64,000 nt of DNA. It comes from Shimia aestuarii. GTDB lineage: Bacteria > Pseudomonadota > Alphaproteobacteria > Rhodobacterales > Rhodobacteraceae. The notes under the pieces are model-generated. The model saw nothing but the letters and a program-made list of their open reading frames with translations. It was not told the DNA's origin and did not search any database. The stretch covers positions 1 to 64,000 of the forward strand of contig NZ_JAKVRD010000007.1 of the NCBI RefSeq assembly GCF_022814865.1. Direction: 5' to 3'. Both the position numbers and the translations under genes were made by a program. Below, piece after piece: positions 9,036 to 17,041 of this stretch (the stretch's first letter is position 1; each line of letters opens with the position of its first letter).

Positions 9036-9463
9036 TGCAGGTTCCTCAGAGCATCAAGCACGACATCCGCGCTGGGGTTGCTCGGGAGTGTTTTGTGGCA
9101 AGCACCAAGCGTTTCCAGAATGCACTCGTCTTCCCACATCTCGCTCTTGACGCCAAGAACCTGAACACCGGGATGCATGCGCTGAAACTGGAACGCCGCA
9201 TCCGCGGTTTCTTCGGGCGAACCGAAAAAGTCTTCATCGATGATGATGTAGCTGAGTTCGCGATGGAACCGCTGCACGACCGAGCGCGCATCTTCCGGCG
9301 TGTCGGGCAACATCGAGACCACGTGAAATTCACTGTCCTTGCGGCAAAGATCAACCGCGAGCTTGTCCTGCTCGAGAAGCACGGCAACGGAGAGTCTCTC
9401 TTGGAACGCCTGGGGAACAGGGTTGGCGCGAACTTGTGCTTCGCCGAAAACGCTATGTAACAT
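9032..9463 (-). CDS. Small CheY-like receiver protein
   Basis: The 143 residues fit a stand-alone receiver fold. A hydrophobic strand (LSVAVLLEQD) is followed by LSYIIIDEDFF, where an Asp sits at the usual phosphoacceptor strand end, then VQVLGVKS, and CHKTLPSNPSADVVLDAL, with Lys-x-x-Pro as in receiver beta-5. The first acidic pair is not typical, so phosphorylation is uncertain. AGAGGA supports the ATG at 9463. It converges on the NarL-type regulator and may modulate the kinase or regulator. The antisense frame is also open but has no family resemblance. Confidence 0.65.
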   Translation of the reverse strand: MLHSVFGEAQVRANPVPQAFQERLSVAVLLEQDKLAVDLCRKDSEFHVVSMLPDTPEDARSVVQRFHRELSYIIIDEDFFGSPEETADAAFQFQRMHPGVQVLGVKSEMWEDECILETLGACHKTLPSNPSADVVLDALRNLH

Positions 9464-9544
9464 AATAAGCCGTCCTCTTCCGTAGCTCGTTCAGGCGCGT
9501 CTGATCGAGCAAATTCTCTGCGCGCCTGAGATCAAAGATCTTTC

Positions 9545-9760
9545 TTATTGGCGGCAGAGACGTGATGCGCGGATCCGGCGGTTCACGCGCAGGAAGTCAT
9601 TGAGACTGCGACGCGTGCTTTCGGATTCGCTCAAGCGCACATCGAGGCTCTCAAAGAGAGCGTCTTCAAGAGTCCCAACACCCTTGGCGTGTCTTGCGTT
9701 CTGTGAGCGGTATTCTCCCCCTTTGGAGGAGCTGGCTGCGTATGAGAAAGAGAGGTTCAT
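9545..9760 (-). CDS. Small hypothetical protein (71 aa)
   Basis: A short frame with a good ribosome binding site (AAGGGGA) before the ATG at 9760. It lies 81 bases upstream of the receiver-like gene on the same strand, so the two may be one transcript. The product is Ser/Arg-rich (SESESTRRSLNDFLRVNRRI near the C terminus) and has no recognisable domain. It could be a small regulator or a leader; coding status is not certain. Confidence 0.45.
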   Translation of the reverse strand: MNLSFSYAASSSKGGEYRSQNARHAKGVGTLEDALFESLDVRLSESESTRRSLNDFLRVNRRIRASRLCRQ

Positions 9761-10081
9761 GATCGAGTCCCCTTAGTAAATCTAATACTTAGGTATACAC
9801 CCTTACGAACCTTTAGGATAGTCCTTTTTCTCACATCACTGTTAGGCCGCGTGATTTCCCTTCCTTAAGGGAAAGAGGACACGCAATTTGAATGGATTAT
9901 GTTTTATATCAATGACTTATGTGGTATGCATGTGCGGCTCCCGCACGCCCGCAGACGGGTCATGAAAAGTGTCGCAAACCCAAACCCATACTAAGGTATG
10001 TATCTCTGGTCGCGCGCCTCGGCCCCTTGCCCACCAAGAAATCAATGATTCCGGGCGGGCGGACCGAGGGCTTTTCCGGAG
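9761..10081 (-). promoter_or_regulatory. Upstream region with TTAGGTAT and GGTATGTATC motifs
   Basis: No gene is seen in this stretch. It lies upstream of the small gene starting at 9760 and downstream of the Omp85-like gene that ends at 10082. TACTTAGGTATACACCCTTA lies at 9786-9805, and CATACTAAGGTATGTATC at 9987-10004. The same core words appear in front of other genes here (5970-6009, 18830-18849, 23764-23786). I see no clear terminator for the secretion operon. Confidence 0.4.
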
Positions 10082-11416
10082 TCAGAATCGCGCGGTGAAG
10101 CTTAGGCCAAAGGCCTGTTCCTGATCGCCCGCTTCCTTCTCGATCGGCTTGGCGACATACAGGGACACCGGCGTATTCGCCACGTTGAAGGTCAACGAGA
10201 GGCCCACCGAACTGCGCCGCCGTTGGCTGTCATCGATCACTCCGCCGAGCGTGTCATCGAGGCTCCACGCGGCACCTGTGTCGACGAATATGCCGCCATA
10301 GACGGGCGCCTTGAACATGGTGTCGAGTTTCTTCTGCACCTCGAAGGACGCGACAGCATACTTGTTGCCGCCCAGAGCATCACCTGCGTGTCTCGGCCCA
10401 AGCCCACGCGGCGAGAACCCGCGCAGGTCTGTCGGACCAGGAAAGAAGCGGTCGATTGCCCGCGTGGCGTTCCCGTCGAGGCCATTGACATACCCGGCGC
10501 TCACCGAGACGAGAAAACGGAAGTCATTCCCAAGTGGCACATAAGAGCTCATCGCGACGCGCGAATCCGTCAGTTGGTCATTTGTGCCGAGGTTCCAGAA
10601 GAACTGGTCGAACTTGAACTGAAACCCCGCCGCGTCCCACGCATCGTCGAGAACCGCGTCAGAGCTATGGTTGAACCCAAACCGAAGGTAAGGCGCAGAA
10701 ATGCCGTTGGTCTGTTCCTTGACCACGAGCGCGCTCGCACCGGCGCCAATATCGGATTGCCGATGCCCCCGATAGCCCAGCCCCACCTCGACGCGTGTAT
10801 TCCGGTTCAGGGACCAAGCAAGATAGGGTTCAAGTCGCGCATATTCATGTGTGTAAGACGTGTCGTCGTAATTCAGGCTGGCCAGATGCATATCAAAGCC
10901 AATGCCGAAACCCGGAGCCGGAAGGTTGTTGCGGTAAAGGCTCGCGGTGGCGCGCTTGATCTCGGTGTTAAAGTCGAGCCGCAAAGACCCGAAGGTCTGG
11001 GGAAACAGGTTGTAGCGTTCGAAATAGAGGCTCCCGATCACGCCATCGACGGATGCATACGCCAGTGATGCCTCAAGCCGGCCAGGCCGTGTGTTCAGCT
11101 CCTGAACTTCTACGACAAGCGTGCGATCCTCGGTGCGCACATCGACCTCTTCAAAGACGCTGGTCATCATCAGGCAATCTTCAATCGCCGCAAGATCGTA
11201 GTCCTGATACGGGAAATTCGGGATGATGTCGCAGGCCTGTAGGATATCCGCCTCGGAGATGAACTCGGCACCGCGCACCTCGACATCCGTCAAGTAGACC
11301 GCCTGAGCCTTGACCGCGTCTGTGAAACTCGCCGCAAGCATCCCTGCCCCGACAGCGATCAAACTGGATTGGCGCAAGAACTTGTAAAAGCTCTTCCGGT
11401 TCATCTTCGGCAGCAT
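10082..11416 (-). CDS. Omp85-family outer membrane protein with a single POTRA domain
   Basis: The 444-residue product begins with a signal peptide (cleavage probably after VKAQA, near 37). A single POTRA-like domain follows (about 40-110), and then a transmembrane beta barrel ending in the aromatic residue Phe. The barrel has the Omp85 signature region FFPGPTDLRGFSPRGLG, with RGF as in BamA/TamA/ShlB. Omp85 proteins insert or translocate proteins across the outer membrane. Here the gene is the last of a type I secretion operon, starting 80 bases after the adaptor gene, which is unusual. The start at 11416 has AAAGGGA upstream; a longer frame begins at 11476 without one. Confidence 0.82.
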   Translation of the reverse strand: MLPKMNRKSFYKFLRQSSLIAVGAGMLAASFTDAVKAQAVYLTDVEVRGAEFISEADILQACDIIPNFPYQDYDLAAIEDCLMMTSVFEEVDVRTEDRTLVVEVQELNTRPGRLEASLAYASVDGVIGSLYFERYNLFPQTFGSLRLDFNTEIKRATASLYRNNLPAPGFGIGFDMHLASLNYDDTSYTHEYARLEPYLAWSLNRNTRVEVGLGYRGHRQSDIGAGASALVVKEQTNGISAPYLRFGFNHSSDAVLDDAWDAAGFQFKFDQFFWNLGTNDQLTDSRVAMSSYVPLGNDFRFLVSVSAGYVNGLDGNATRAIDRFFPGPTDLRGFSPRGLGPRHAGDALGGNKYAVASFEVQKKLDTMFKAPVYGGIFVDTGAAWSLDDTLGGVIDDSQRRRSSVGLSLTFNVANTPVSLYVAKPIEKEAGDQEQAFGLSFTARF

Positions 11417-11496
11417 AAATCGTCCCTTTCCATCACCCTCGAAGAGAGTGTTCCGTGAGTCGAGGAGCGCCCCCACGCGCCTCTTAGGCCATTGTT

Positions 11497-12669
11497 CTAT
11501 CTAAGTTTGGCGCGCAGTAGAGGACGCGTCAGGTAACTCAGAATCGATCTTTCTCCACTCTCGATATCAACCTGGGCAACCATGCCCGGTCTAATCGCAA
11601 ACTCTTTGCCGAACCGCTCGAGATAGCTTTTCTCGGTGCGCACCATTACCCGGTAGAAGTCTTTCGGCCCTTGCGGCGTGTCTTCTTCCACGGTGTCTTC
11701 GGAAATCTGTGTGACCACGCCCCGCAGGTCGCCATAGGTGGCAAAGTCATAGGCCGTGATCTTGACGCTCGCCGGCATGCCGGGCGCCACAAAGGCCACG
11801 TCCTGCGGCAAGACCTGCGTCTCGATCAGAAGCTGGTCATCGGTCGGCGTGATCTCCATGATCGCTTCGCCGGGCTGCACCACGCCACCCAAGGTCGTGA
11901 TCTTGATGTTGTTGACACGGCCAGCCACCGGAGAGAGCACTTCGGTGCGTTTGAACTCATCCTGCTTCTGGATCAGATCCTGCTGCAGCGTGGTAAGCTT
12001 GGCGCGTCGCTGGGCAAGATCCTTGTAGGCGTCCTGCACATAGGCATTGCGCACCTCGTTGATCTTGCCGTCCAACTCGGCCTTTTGCTGACGCAGTTGC
12101 AGCAAGTCAATCTGGCTCACCGAGCCGGTTTCGACCAACGGGCTGGTGATTTCGATCTGGTTCTGAATCGCGAGCCGCTCTTCACTCAGCGAAGCAAGCG
12201 ACGCTTCGAGCTTCTTCTTGCGTGCCTTAAAGAGCCGTAGCTCGGTCGCCTCAGAGGCATTTGGCTCTGCACCGAAATCCACCTCGGGCAGCTCGAGCAC
12301 CTCGGCCTCAAGCCGCGCCACCTCGGCGGACAGGGCTTCGATCTCGGCTTGTGTCGCCTTGAATGCGGTTTCCGAACGCGTCGGATCAAGCCGGGCAATC
12401 AGTTCACCTTCGTCAACGATGTCGCCCTCTGAGACGTAAAGCTCGGCGAGGATCCCGCCTTCCAAACTCTGGATCGTCTGCAAGCGGCGGAGCGGAACGA
12501 CCCGACCATCGCCGCGAGTGATCTCACTGATCTCCGCGATACTGGCCCAGCCAATCGCGATGATAAGCGACAAGACGACCGTCTGAATCACCAACCTTGC
12601 CTTCTTCAAGGTGTGGCGGCGATAACTTCCGTCGATATGGCTCGTGGTTATGAGATCCGGGTTCGTCAT
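11497..12669 (-). CDS. HlyD/LapC-family type I secretion periplasmic adaptor
   Basis: The 390 residues show one N-terminal membrane segment (about 25-47), then a lipoyl-like half (GGILAELYVSEGDIVDEGE), a long coiled coil (about 100-250), and the second lipoyl half with LSPVAGRVNNIKITTLGGVV. The C terminus is the beta-barrel domain ending near RPGMVAQVDIESG, which is typical of adaptors of LapBCE-type exporters. It would link the inner-membrane ABC exporter to the TolC-like channel. The ATG overlaps the exporter stop codon (ATGA at 12669-12666), indicating translational coupling. Confidence 0.93.
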   Translation of the reverse strand: MTNPDLITTSHIDGSYRRHTLKKARLVIQTVVLSLIIAIGWASIAEISEITRGDGRVVPLRRLQTIQSLEGGILAELYVSEGDIVDEGELIARLDPTRSETAFKATQAEIEALSAEVARLEAEVLELPEVDFGAEPNASEATELRLFKARKKKLEASLASLSEERLAIQNQIEITSPLVETGSVSQIDLLQLRQQKAELDGKINEVRNAYVQDAYKDLAQRRAKLTTLQQDLIQKQDEFKRTEVLSPVAGRVNNIKITTLGGVVQPGEAIMEITPTDDQLLIETQVLPQDVAFVAPGMPASVKITAYDFATYGDLRGVVTQISEDTVEEDTPQGPKDFYRVMVRTEKSYLERFGKEFAIRPGMVAQVDIESGERSILSYLTRPLLRAKLR

Positions 12670-14801
12670 GTGACCGCTTGCACAGGTTTCTTCGAGCTCG
12701 AATTGGCCCGTGCCGCGTTGAGGATCTGAAGCAGATCACCATCGCGCGCCACACGACCATCCTTCAGGACAATCGCGCGATCTGTCAGCCCGAGAAGCTC
12801 GCGTTTATGAGTCGCGATGACAACGGTGCGGCCCTTTAGCCACTCTTTGAGGAAGGCAATCACATTGGCCTCGGTGATGTGGTCAAAGGCCGAGGTCGGC
12901 TCGTCGAGGAGCACGATCTTGGGATCCTGAAGGATGACCCTTGCAAGCCCAATCGACTGGCGTTGGCCGCCCGAGACGTTGGCGTTGCTCTGGATATTAA
13001 GATCGAGGCCGCGCACGTGTTGACGCACAAACTTGCCAAGCCCCACCGCATCCAGCGCCTTCAATAGCTCTTCATCCGAATGCAGCCCGTGATCGAGCAG
13101 CAGGTTCTCCCGAAGCGTTCCCTGAAACAGCGCGACACTCTGCGGCAGATACCCGATCTGCCTGCGCCGGTCGATGGGATCGATCTGTCCAAGAGACAGG
13201 TCGTCCAGCAGGACAGAGCCCGCCTGCGGGTCCGTAAGCCCCGCGATGAGGCGTAGGAAGGTCGACTTCCCTGCCCCGTTCCCACCCAGGAGCGAAACAC
13301 GTTCACCCGCAGCTAGGTTCAGGCTTTGGATATTGACCACTGGCGGCGCGCTCGGGTCGTGCCGAAAGACGACATCCTGAAGGGTATATTTACCCTCGAG
13401 GTTCTCGGCGCGCACAAAGTGGCGATCCGACGGCCGTTCCACCGGCAATTTCATGATCTCGTTGAGACCTTCCAGCGCGGCGCGCACATGCTGCCAGCGT
13501 GCAAGAAGCCCCGCCACCTGCCCCATCGGCGACATGGCACGCGTCGACAGGAGCGTACAGGCGATCAGACTACCGACGGTCAATTCGCCCATGCTGATGA
13601 GGTACACCCCGGCAATCACCACCCCAGCATAGGCAAGCTTTTGCACCGTGCTCACAAGCTGGGTCATCAGGTTGGTGATGTTTCGGGTGCGCACGGCGGT
13701 CGTCGCCATGGTCGCCGTAAGCTGGGCATGTGCACGCTGCACGCGCCCTTCGGCCCGTGCCGCCTTGACGGTTTCGAGATTGGAAATCGTCTCAAGCAGC
13801 AACCCGTTTAGCGCCGCAGCCTCCCGCGTGTTTTCCCGCGAGGCGCTCGCCAGTTTCTTCTGCATCAGGATTCCCGGCAGCACCGACAAAAGCACACCGG
13901 CGGCAACCACAAAGGCAACAGGCCCACCAATGAACCAGATCACCCCGATAAAGACGAATACGAAGGGCAGATCGCAAAGCGCCGTCACCGTGCCGGAGGT
14001 AAAGAATTCACGCACCGTGCCGAAATCGCGCACTTGGTTGGCGAATACACCGGTCGAGGCGGGTTGATGCGCAAGGCGCATATTCGCCACCTTATCAAAG
14101 AGTTGGGCCGAAAGCCTCAAGTCAAGGTCGCGACCTGAGACATCAACAAGCGAGGCCCGCATCAACCTCAGCACCAGCTCAAGAACGATCGCAATCGCGA
14201 CGCCGCTGGCCAGAATCCAAAGCGTATCGAATGCGTTGTTGGGCACCACGCGGTCATACACCTGCATCGAGAAAAGCGCCGTCGCCACCGCAAGAATGTT
14301 GGCCGCGAAAGAGGCCACCATGACATCGCGATAAATCCACCAATTCTCGATCAGTGGGCCACGCAGCCAATGGCGCGGATCGCCCTTCTTGCCGTCAAGA
14401 CGATCCGACACGATGTCGATCGGCTTGGCAAAAAGCACGCGCCCATCATGGCGTTTCTGCAATTCCTCACCGGACCAGACCGCGCGGCCACCGCCGGATT
14501 CGGGCAGGATCACTTTCGCTTTTCCGCCCTCGAAGGTCTCGATGACGGCAGTGCGTCCATCCTTGAGGAAAACGAGAACCGGGAAACTATGCTCTGGGAG
14601 CGTGCTGATCGCTTCCCGGCTCACCCGGCAACTCATGTTGGCGCGGCGCAATGCCAGCGGAGCAAGATCAGCGGTCAGCCGATCTTCTGCCTCTCTTGGC
14701 AAGCCATCCGTCAATTGCAAGCTCGATGTAGACACGCCTTGCACACGGCAAAGCTCAATCAACCCTAAAACGAGCGGATCATGCTGTGGTACATTTCCCA
14801 T
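12666..14801 (-). CDS. LapB-like type I secretion ABC transporter (C39-like, TMD, NBD)
   Basis: The 711-residue half-transporter has an N-terminal C39-like domain (about 1-130). A clear C39 protease motif (QxxCG) is absent, so it probably binds substrate rather than cutting it. A six-helix membrane domain (about 160-430) follows. The ATPase has Walker A GGNGAGKST, signature VSGGQRQ, Walker B IVLLDEPTSAFD and H-loop ATHK. This layout matches exporters of large adhesins such as LapB. AAGGGGATC before the ATG at 14801 favours that start over the GTG at 14819. Confidence 0.93.
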   Translation of the reverse strand: MGNVPQHDPLVLGLIELCRVQGVSTSSLQLTDGLPREAEDRLTADLAPLALRRANMSCRVSREAISTLPEHSFPVLVFLKDGRTAVIETFEGGKAKVILPESGGGRAVWSGEELQKRHDGRVLFAKPIDIVSDRLDGKKGDPRHWLRGPLIENWWIYRDVMVASFAANILAVATALFSMQVYDRVVPNNAFDTLWILASGVAIAIVLELVLRLMRASLVDVSGRDLDLRLSAQLFDKVANMRLAHQPASTGVFANQVRDFGTVREFFTSGTVTALCDLPFVFVFIGVIWFIGGPVAFVVAAGVLLSVLPGILMQKKLASASRENTREAAALNGLLLETISNLETVKAARAEGRVQRAHAQLTATMATTAVRTRNITNLMTQLVSTVQKLAYAGVVIAGVYLISMGELTVGSLIACTLLSTRAMSPMGQVAGLLARWQHVRAALEGLNEIMKLPVERPSDRHFVRAENLEGKYTLQDVVFRHDPSAPPVVNIQSLNLAAGERVSLLGGNGAGKSTFLRLIAGLTDPQAGSVLLDDLSLGQIDPIDRRRQIGYLPQSVALFQGTLRENLLLDHGLHSDEELLKALDAVGLGKFVRQHVRGLDLNIQSNANVSGGQRQSIGLARVILQDPKIVLLDEPTSAFDHITEANVIAFLKEWLKGRTVVIATHKRELLGLTDRAIVLKDGRVARDGDLLQILNAARANSSSKKPVQAVT

Positions 14802-14818
14802 TTTCGATCCCCTTTGCA

Positions 14819-16117
14819 CTAGTTCTGTCTACTTGTACGTTTCGACAGAAGTAGCGTTCCAAGAACCCCCAGGTCTTTAGCCGCTTCGTACTCCGTTCGC
14901 TTCCGCTCATCGTACGTGTCTATTTCGTCAATCTGTGCATCGTACAGATCGCGGCCGGTCGTAAGAATATCTAACAACTCTTTTCTACCAGCTACAAACT
15001 GCTTTTCATATGTTTCCAAAACTTTTTCTGCGTCGATGAGTTGAATTGACCTCGATTTCTCACTGCGACGCAGCAAACCAAGGCGTTTCAACGCGCTTTG
15101 GCCGGAATTCAATAGGTTTCTTTCGACCGCTGCTACTTCTGATTGTGCGCCTTTTAGCTCGAGTTGAGCCGCTTGAATACGCCGCTGACCAAATCCGCGA
15201 GAACTCAGATCGACACCCGCCGTGAGGCCAAGCGCGGTTTGCGTGCGTCCACCGTTGAGATCCACACGGCCCTGCGCCTGCAACTCGATCTTGGGGAAAC
15301 GGGCGACTTTGGCCTGTTTCACACCGGCTTCGGCCTCTGCCACGGCAGATTTCGCAGCAAGGTAGTCAGGAGACGCGTAGATGGCAGTTCTGATCTGGTC
15401 GGCAGTGTTGAAACGGCGATCAAAGCGCAGTTCCGGCGGCGTGAGCGTGCCACCAAGCCGTTGACCGACAAGAAATTCCAATTGCGCCAGAGCGATTTCC
15501 CGGTTGGCGAGCAATTGCGAAAGCTGATCTTCGGCGCGCGTGATCTCGAGCCGCGCGCGCGCCACCTCGCTCACGTCGCTCAGGCGGGCTTTTGACCGCT
15601 CTTCGGCTTGCTCCGCGATACGATACGCAAAGGTCATATAGGTCTTGGTGCGACGTATCTTCTGCGCCATGACTTCCACGTCGAGGAAATAGCCCGCAAC
15701 CTCAAAGGTCAGCTCTTCGATCGCCTGTTTGAGATCGGCCATCGCCTGTATACGGATCTGCGTCTTGGCGGCGATCTCATGGCGGATCTGGCCCCAATCG
15801 AACAACACCTGAGAAACAGTCAGCGTCACACCGGGACCGTTGCTATTTGTGGTGCTGGTTTCGCCAGAAAGGCCGATCGTCGGGAAATAGGCATCTCGCG
15901 CCGCTTCGATATCGACGGCCTTGACCGCGACTTCCTGGCGCAGGGCTTCGATACCGGGTTCGCGTGCGATTGCCTTGAGAACGGCTTCCTGCAGGGACAT
16001 CTGCGCCTGTGCGGTGGCCGGTGCCAGAACCGCAAAGATGAAGAAACCAAAGAAAACCCGTTTGACCAGCAAAGCGATATGGATCGCGGAATTGCGCATG
16101 CTTGTACTGGCCCCCAT
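14819..16117 (-). CDS. TolC-family outer membrane efflux protein
   Basis: The 432-residue product starts with a signal peptide (LLVKRVFFGFFIFAVLAPATAQA) and has two TolC-type repeats of long helices. Typical features are MSLQEAVLKAIAREPGI, VSQVLFDWGQIRHEIAAKT, and in the second half AKSAVAEAEAGVKQAKVARF. It would form the outer membrane channel of the exporter. The start at 16117 overlaps the previous stop (TGATG) and has GAGGGGC upstream, so it is preferred over an upstream in-frame start. The last codon is 17 bases before the ABC transporter start. Confidence 0.93.
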   Translation of the reverse strand: MGASTSMRNSAIHIALLVKRVFFGFFIFAVLAPATAQAQMSLQEAVLKAIAREPGIEALRQEVAVKAVDIEAARDAYFPTIGLSGETSTTNSNGPGVTLTVSQVLFDWGQIRHEIAAKTQIRIQAMADLKQAIEELTFEVAGYFLDVEVMAQKIRRTKTYMTFAYRIAEQAEERSKARLSDVSEVARARLEITRAEDQLSQLLANREIALAQLEFLVGQRLGGTLTPPELRFDRRFNTADQIRTAIYASPDYLAAKSAVAEAEAGVKQAKVARFPKIELQAQGRVDLNGGRTQTALGLTAGVDLSSRGFGQRRIQAAQLELKGAQSEVAAVERNLLNSGQSALKRLGLLRRSEKSRSIQLIDAEKVLETYEKQFVAGRKELLDILTTGRDLYDAQIDEIDTYDERKRTEYEAAKDLGVLGTLLLSKRTSRQN

Positions 16118-16752
16118 CACAGCCCCTCTCCCATCTCGGAAATCAATGGAAAGGCGCTCTCTTGGAAGAGCACGGTGCCGAGAGCGTTGTCCCCAAGGAA
16201 GCAATCCACCACATCGCCCAGATCGAGACCGTCTTGCGGCGCCGCGTCTGGGGTCGCACCCGCCTGACCTATGGCAGCCGCGTTTTCGGCAGGTGCTTCG
16301 GTTTCGGATGAGGCAAGCTCTTGGGCACCAATCAAAACCGCCCCACCGGCCGCCGCCCAGAGCGGAACCTCGGTCGTGCCGCCTGTCAGACCTGCGTCAG
16401 GATCGCTCGACTGCTGTGCGACCGCATCGGTCTGTCCAACCTCGTCAGCGTAGATAAGGGTTTCGGCGCGCGCGACGCGATCCACGACAGGAGCCGAAAG
16501 CCCCGACGCGACGGGTTGGCCCGTGGTGTCAAGAAGCAGGCTGTATTCGCCGGAATCGCCAAGAAGATAGAAGTCCTGCAGGACAAGCGTCTCGCCATCC
16601 TCGAACCCCATATGCAGATCGTGATCGACCTTTGCAACGCTTCCGGGGATCAATCCCGGCTTCTCGAGGCTTAGAATATTCACACCATCTACAACTCTTG
16701 CTTGCAGATGTGCCGCATCGATTTGGCGGGATTTCGTGGCCGCGTTATTCAC
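16117..16752 (-). CDS. Small BapA-prefix-domain protein heading the secretion operon
   Basis: The 211-residue protein has a BapA-prefix-like domain at about 38-75 (VDHDLHMGFEDGETLVLQDF), matching the N termini of the two repeat adhesins. A short hydrophobic segment (PLWAAAGGAVLIGAQ) follows near 130-145. It has none of the Leu/Gly repeats. It starts with GTG at 16752 and is translationally coupled to tolC. A role as accessory or competing ligand for adhesin export or retention is inference. Confidence 0.7.
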   Translation of the reverse strand: MNNAATKSRQIDAAHLQARVVDGVNILSLEKPGLIPGSVAKVDHDLHMGFEDGETLVLQDFYLLGDSGEYSLLLDTTGQPVASGLSAPVVDRVARAETLIYADEVGQTDAVAQQSSDPDAGLTGGTTEVPLWAAAGGAVLIGAQELASSETEAPAENAAAIGQAGATPDAAPQDGLDLGDVVDCFLGDNALGTVLFQESAFPLISEMGEGL

Positions 16753-17041
16753 AGGCGCCCCACCGGATTCTCTGCCGCGTTCCTCGCAATAAATTCCACT
16801 GACATTACGTTCCCATTCTTCATACCGAGGAATTGCATTTCTTCCCGACGACCCAGAAGAGAAACGGTCTCAATTTGCAGCCAGAGACGGTTCTTCTATC
16901 GCTCGATACACCCCAGTATCATCGAGCTTATGAAAGTCTTATGTCGGACAATTCCTGCCGCGGCACACCAATCCTTGCACAGGGTGCATTTAAAGTAATG
17001 CCAATTTTCCCCCAAATAATTCAAGTATTAAAGACACACCT

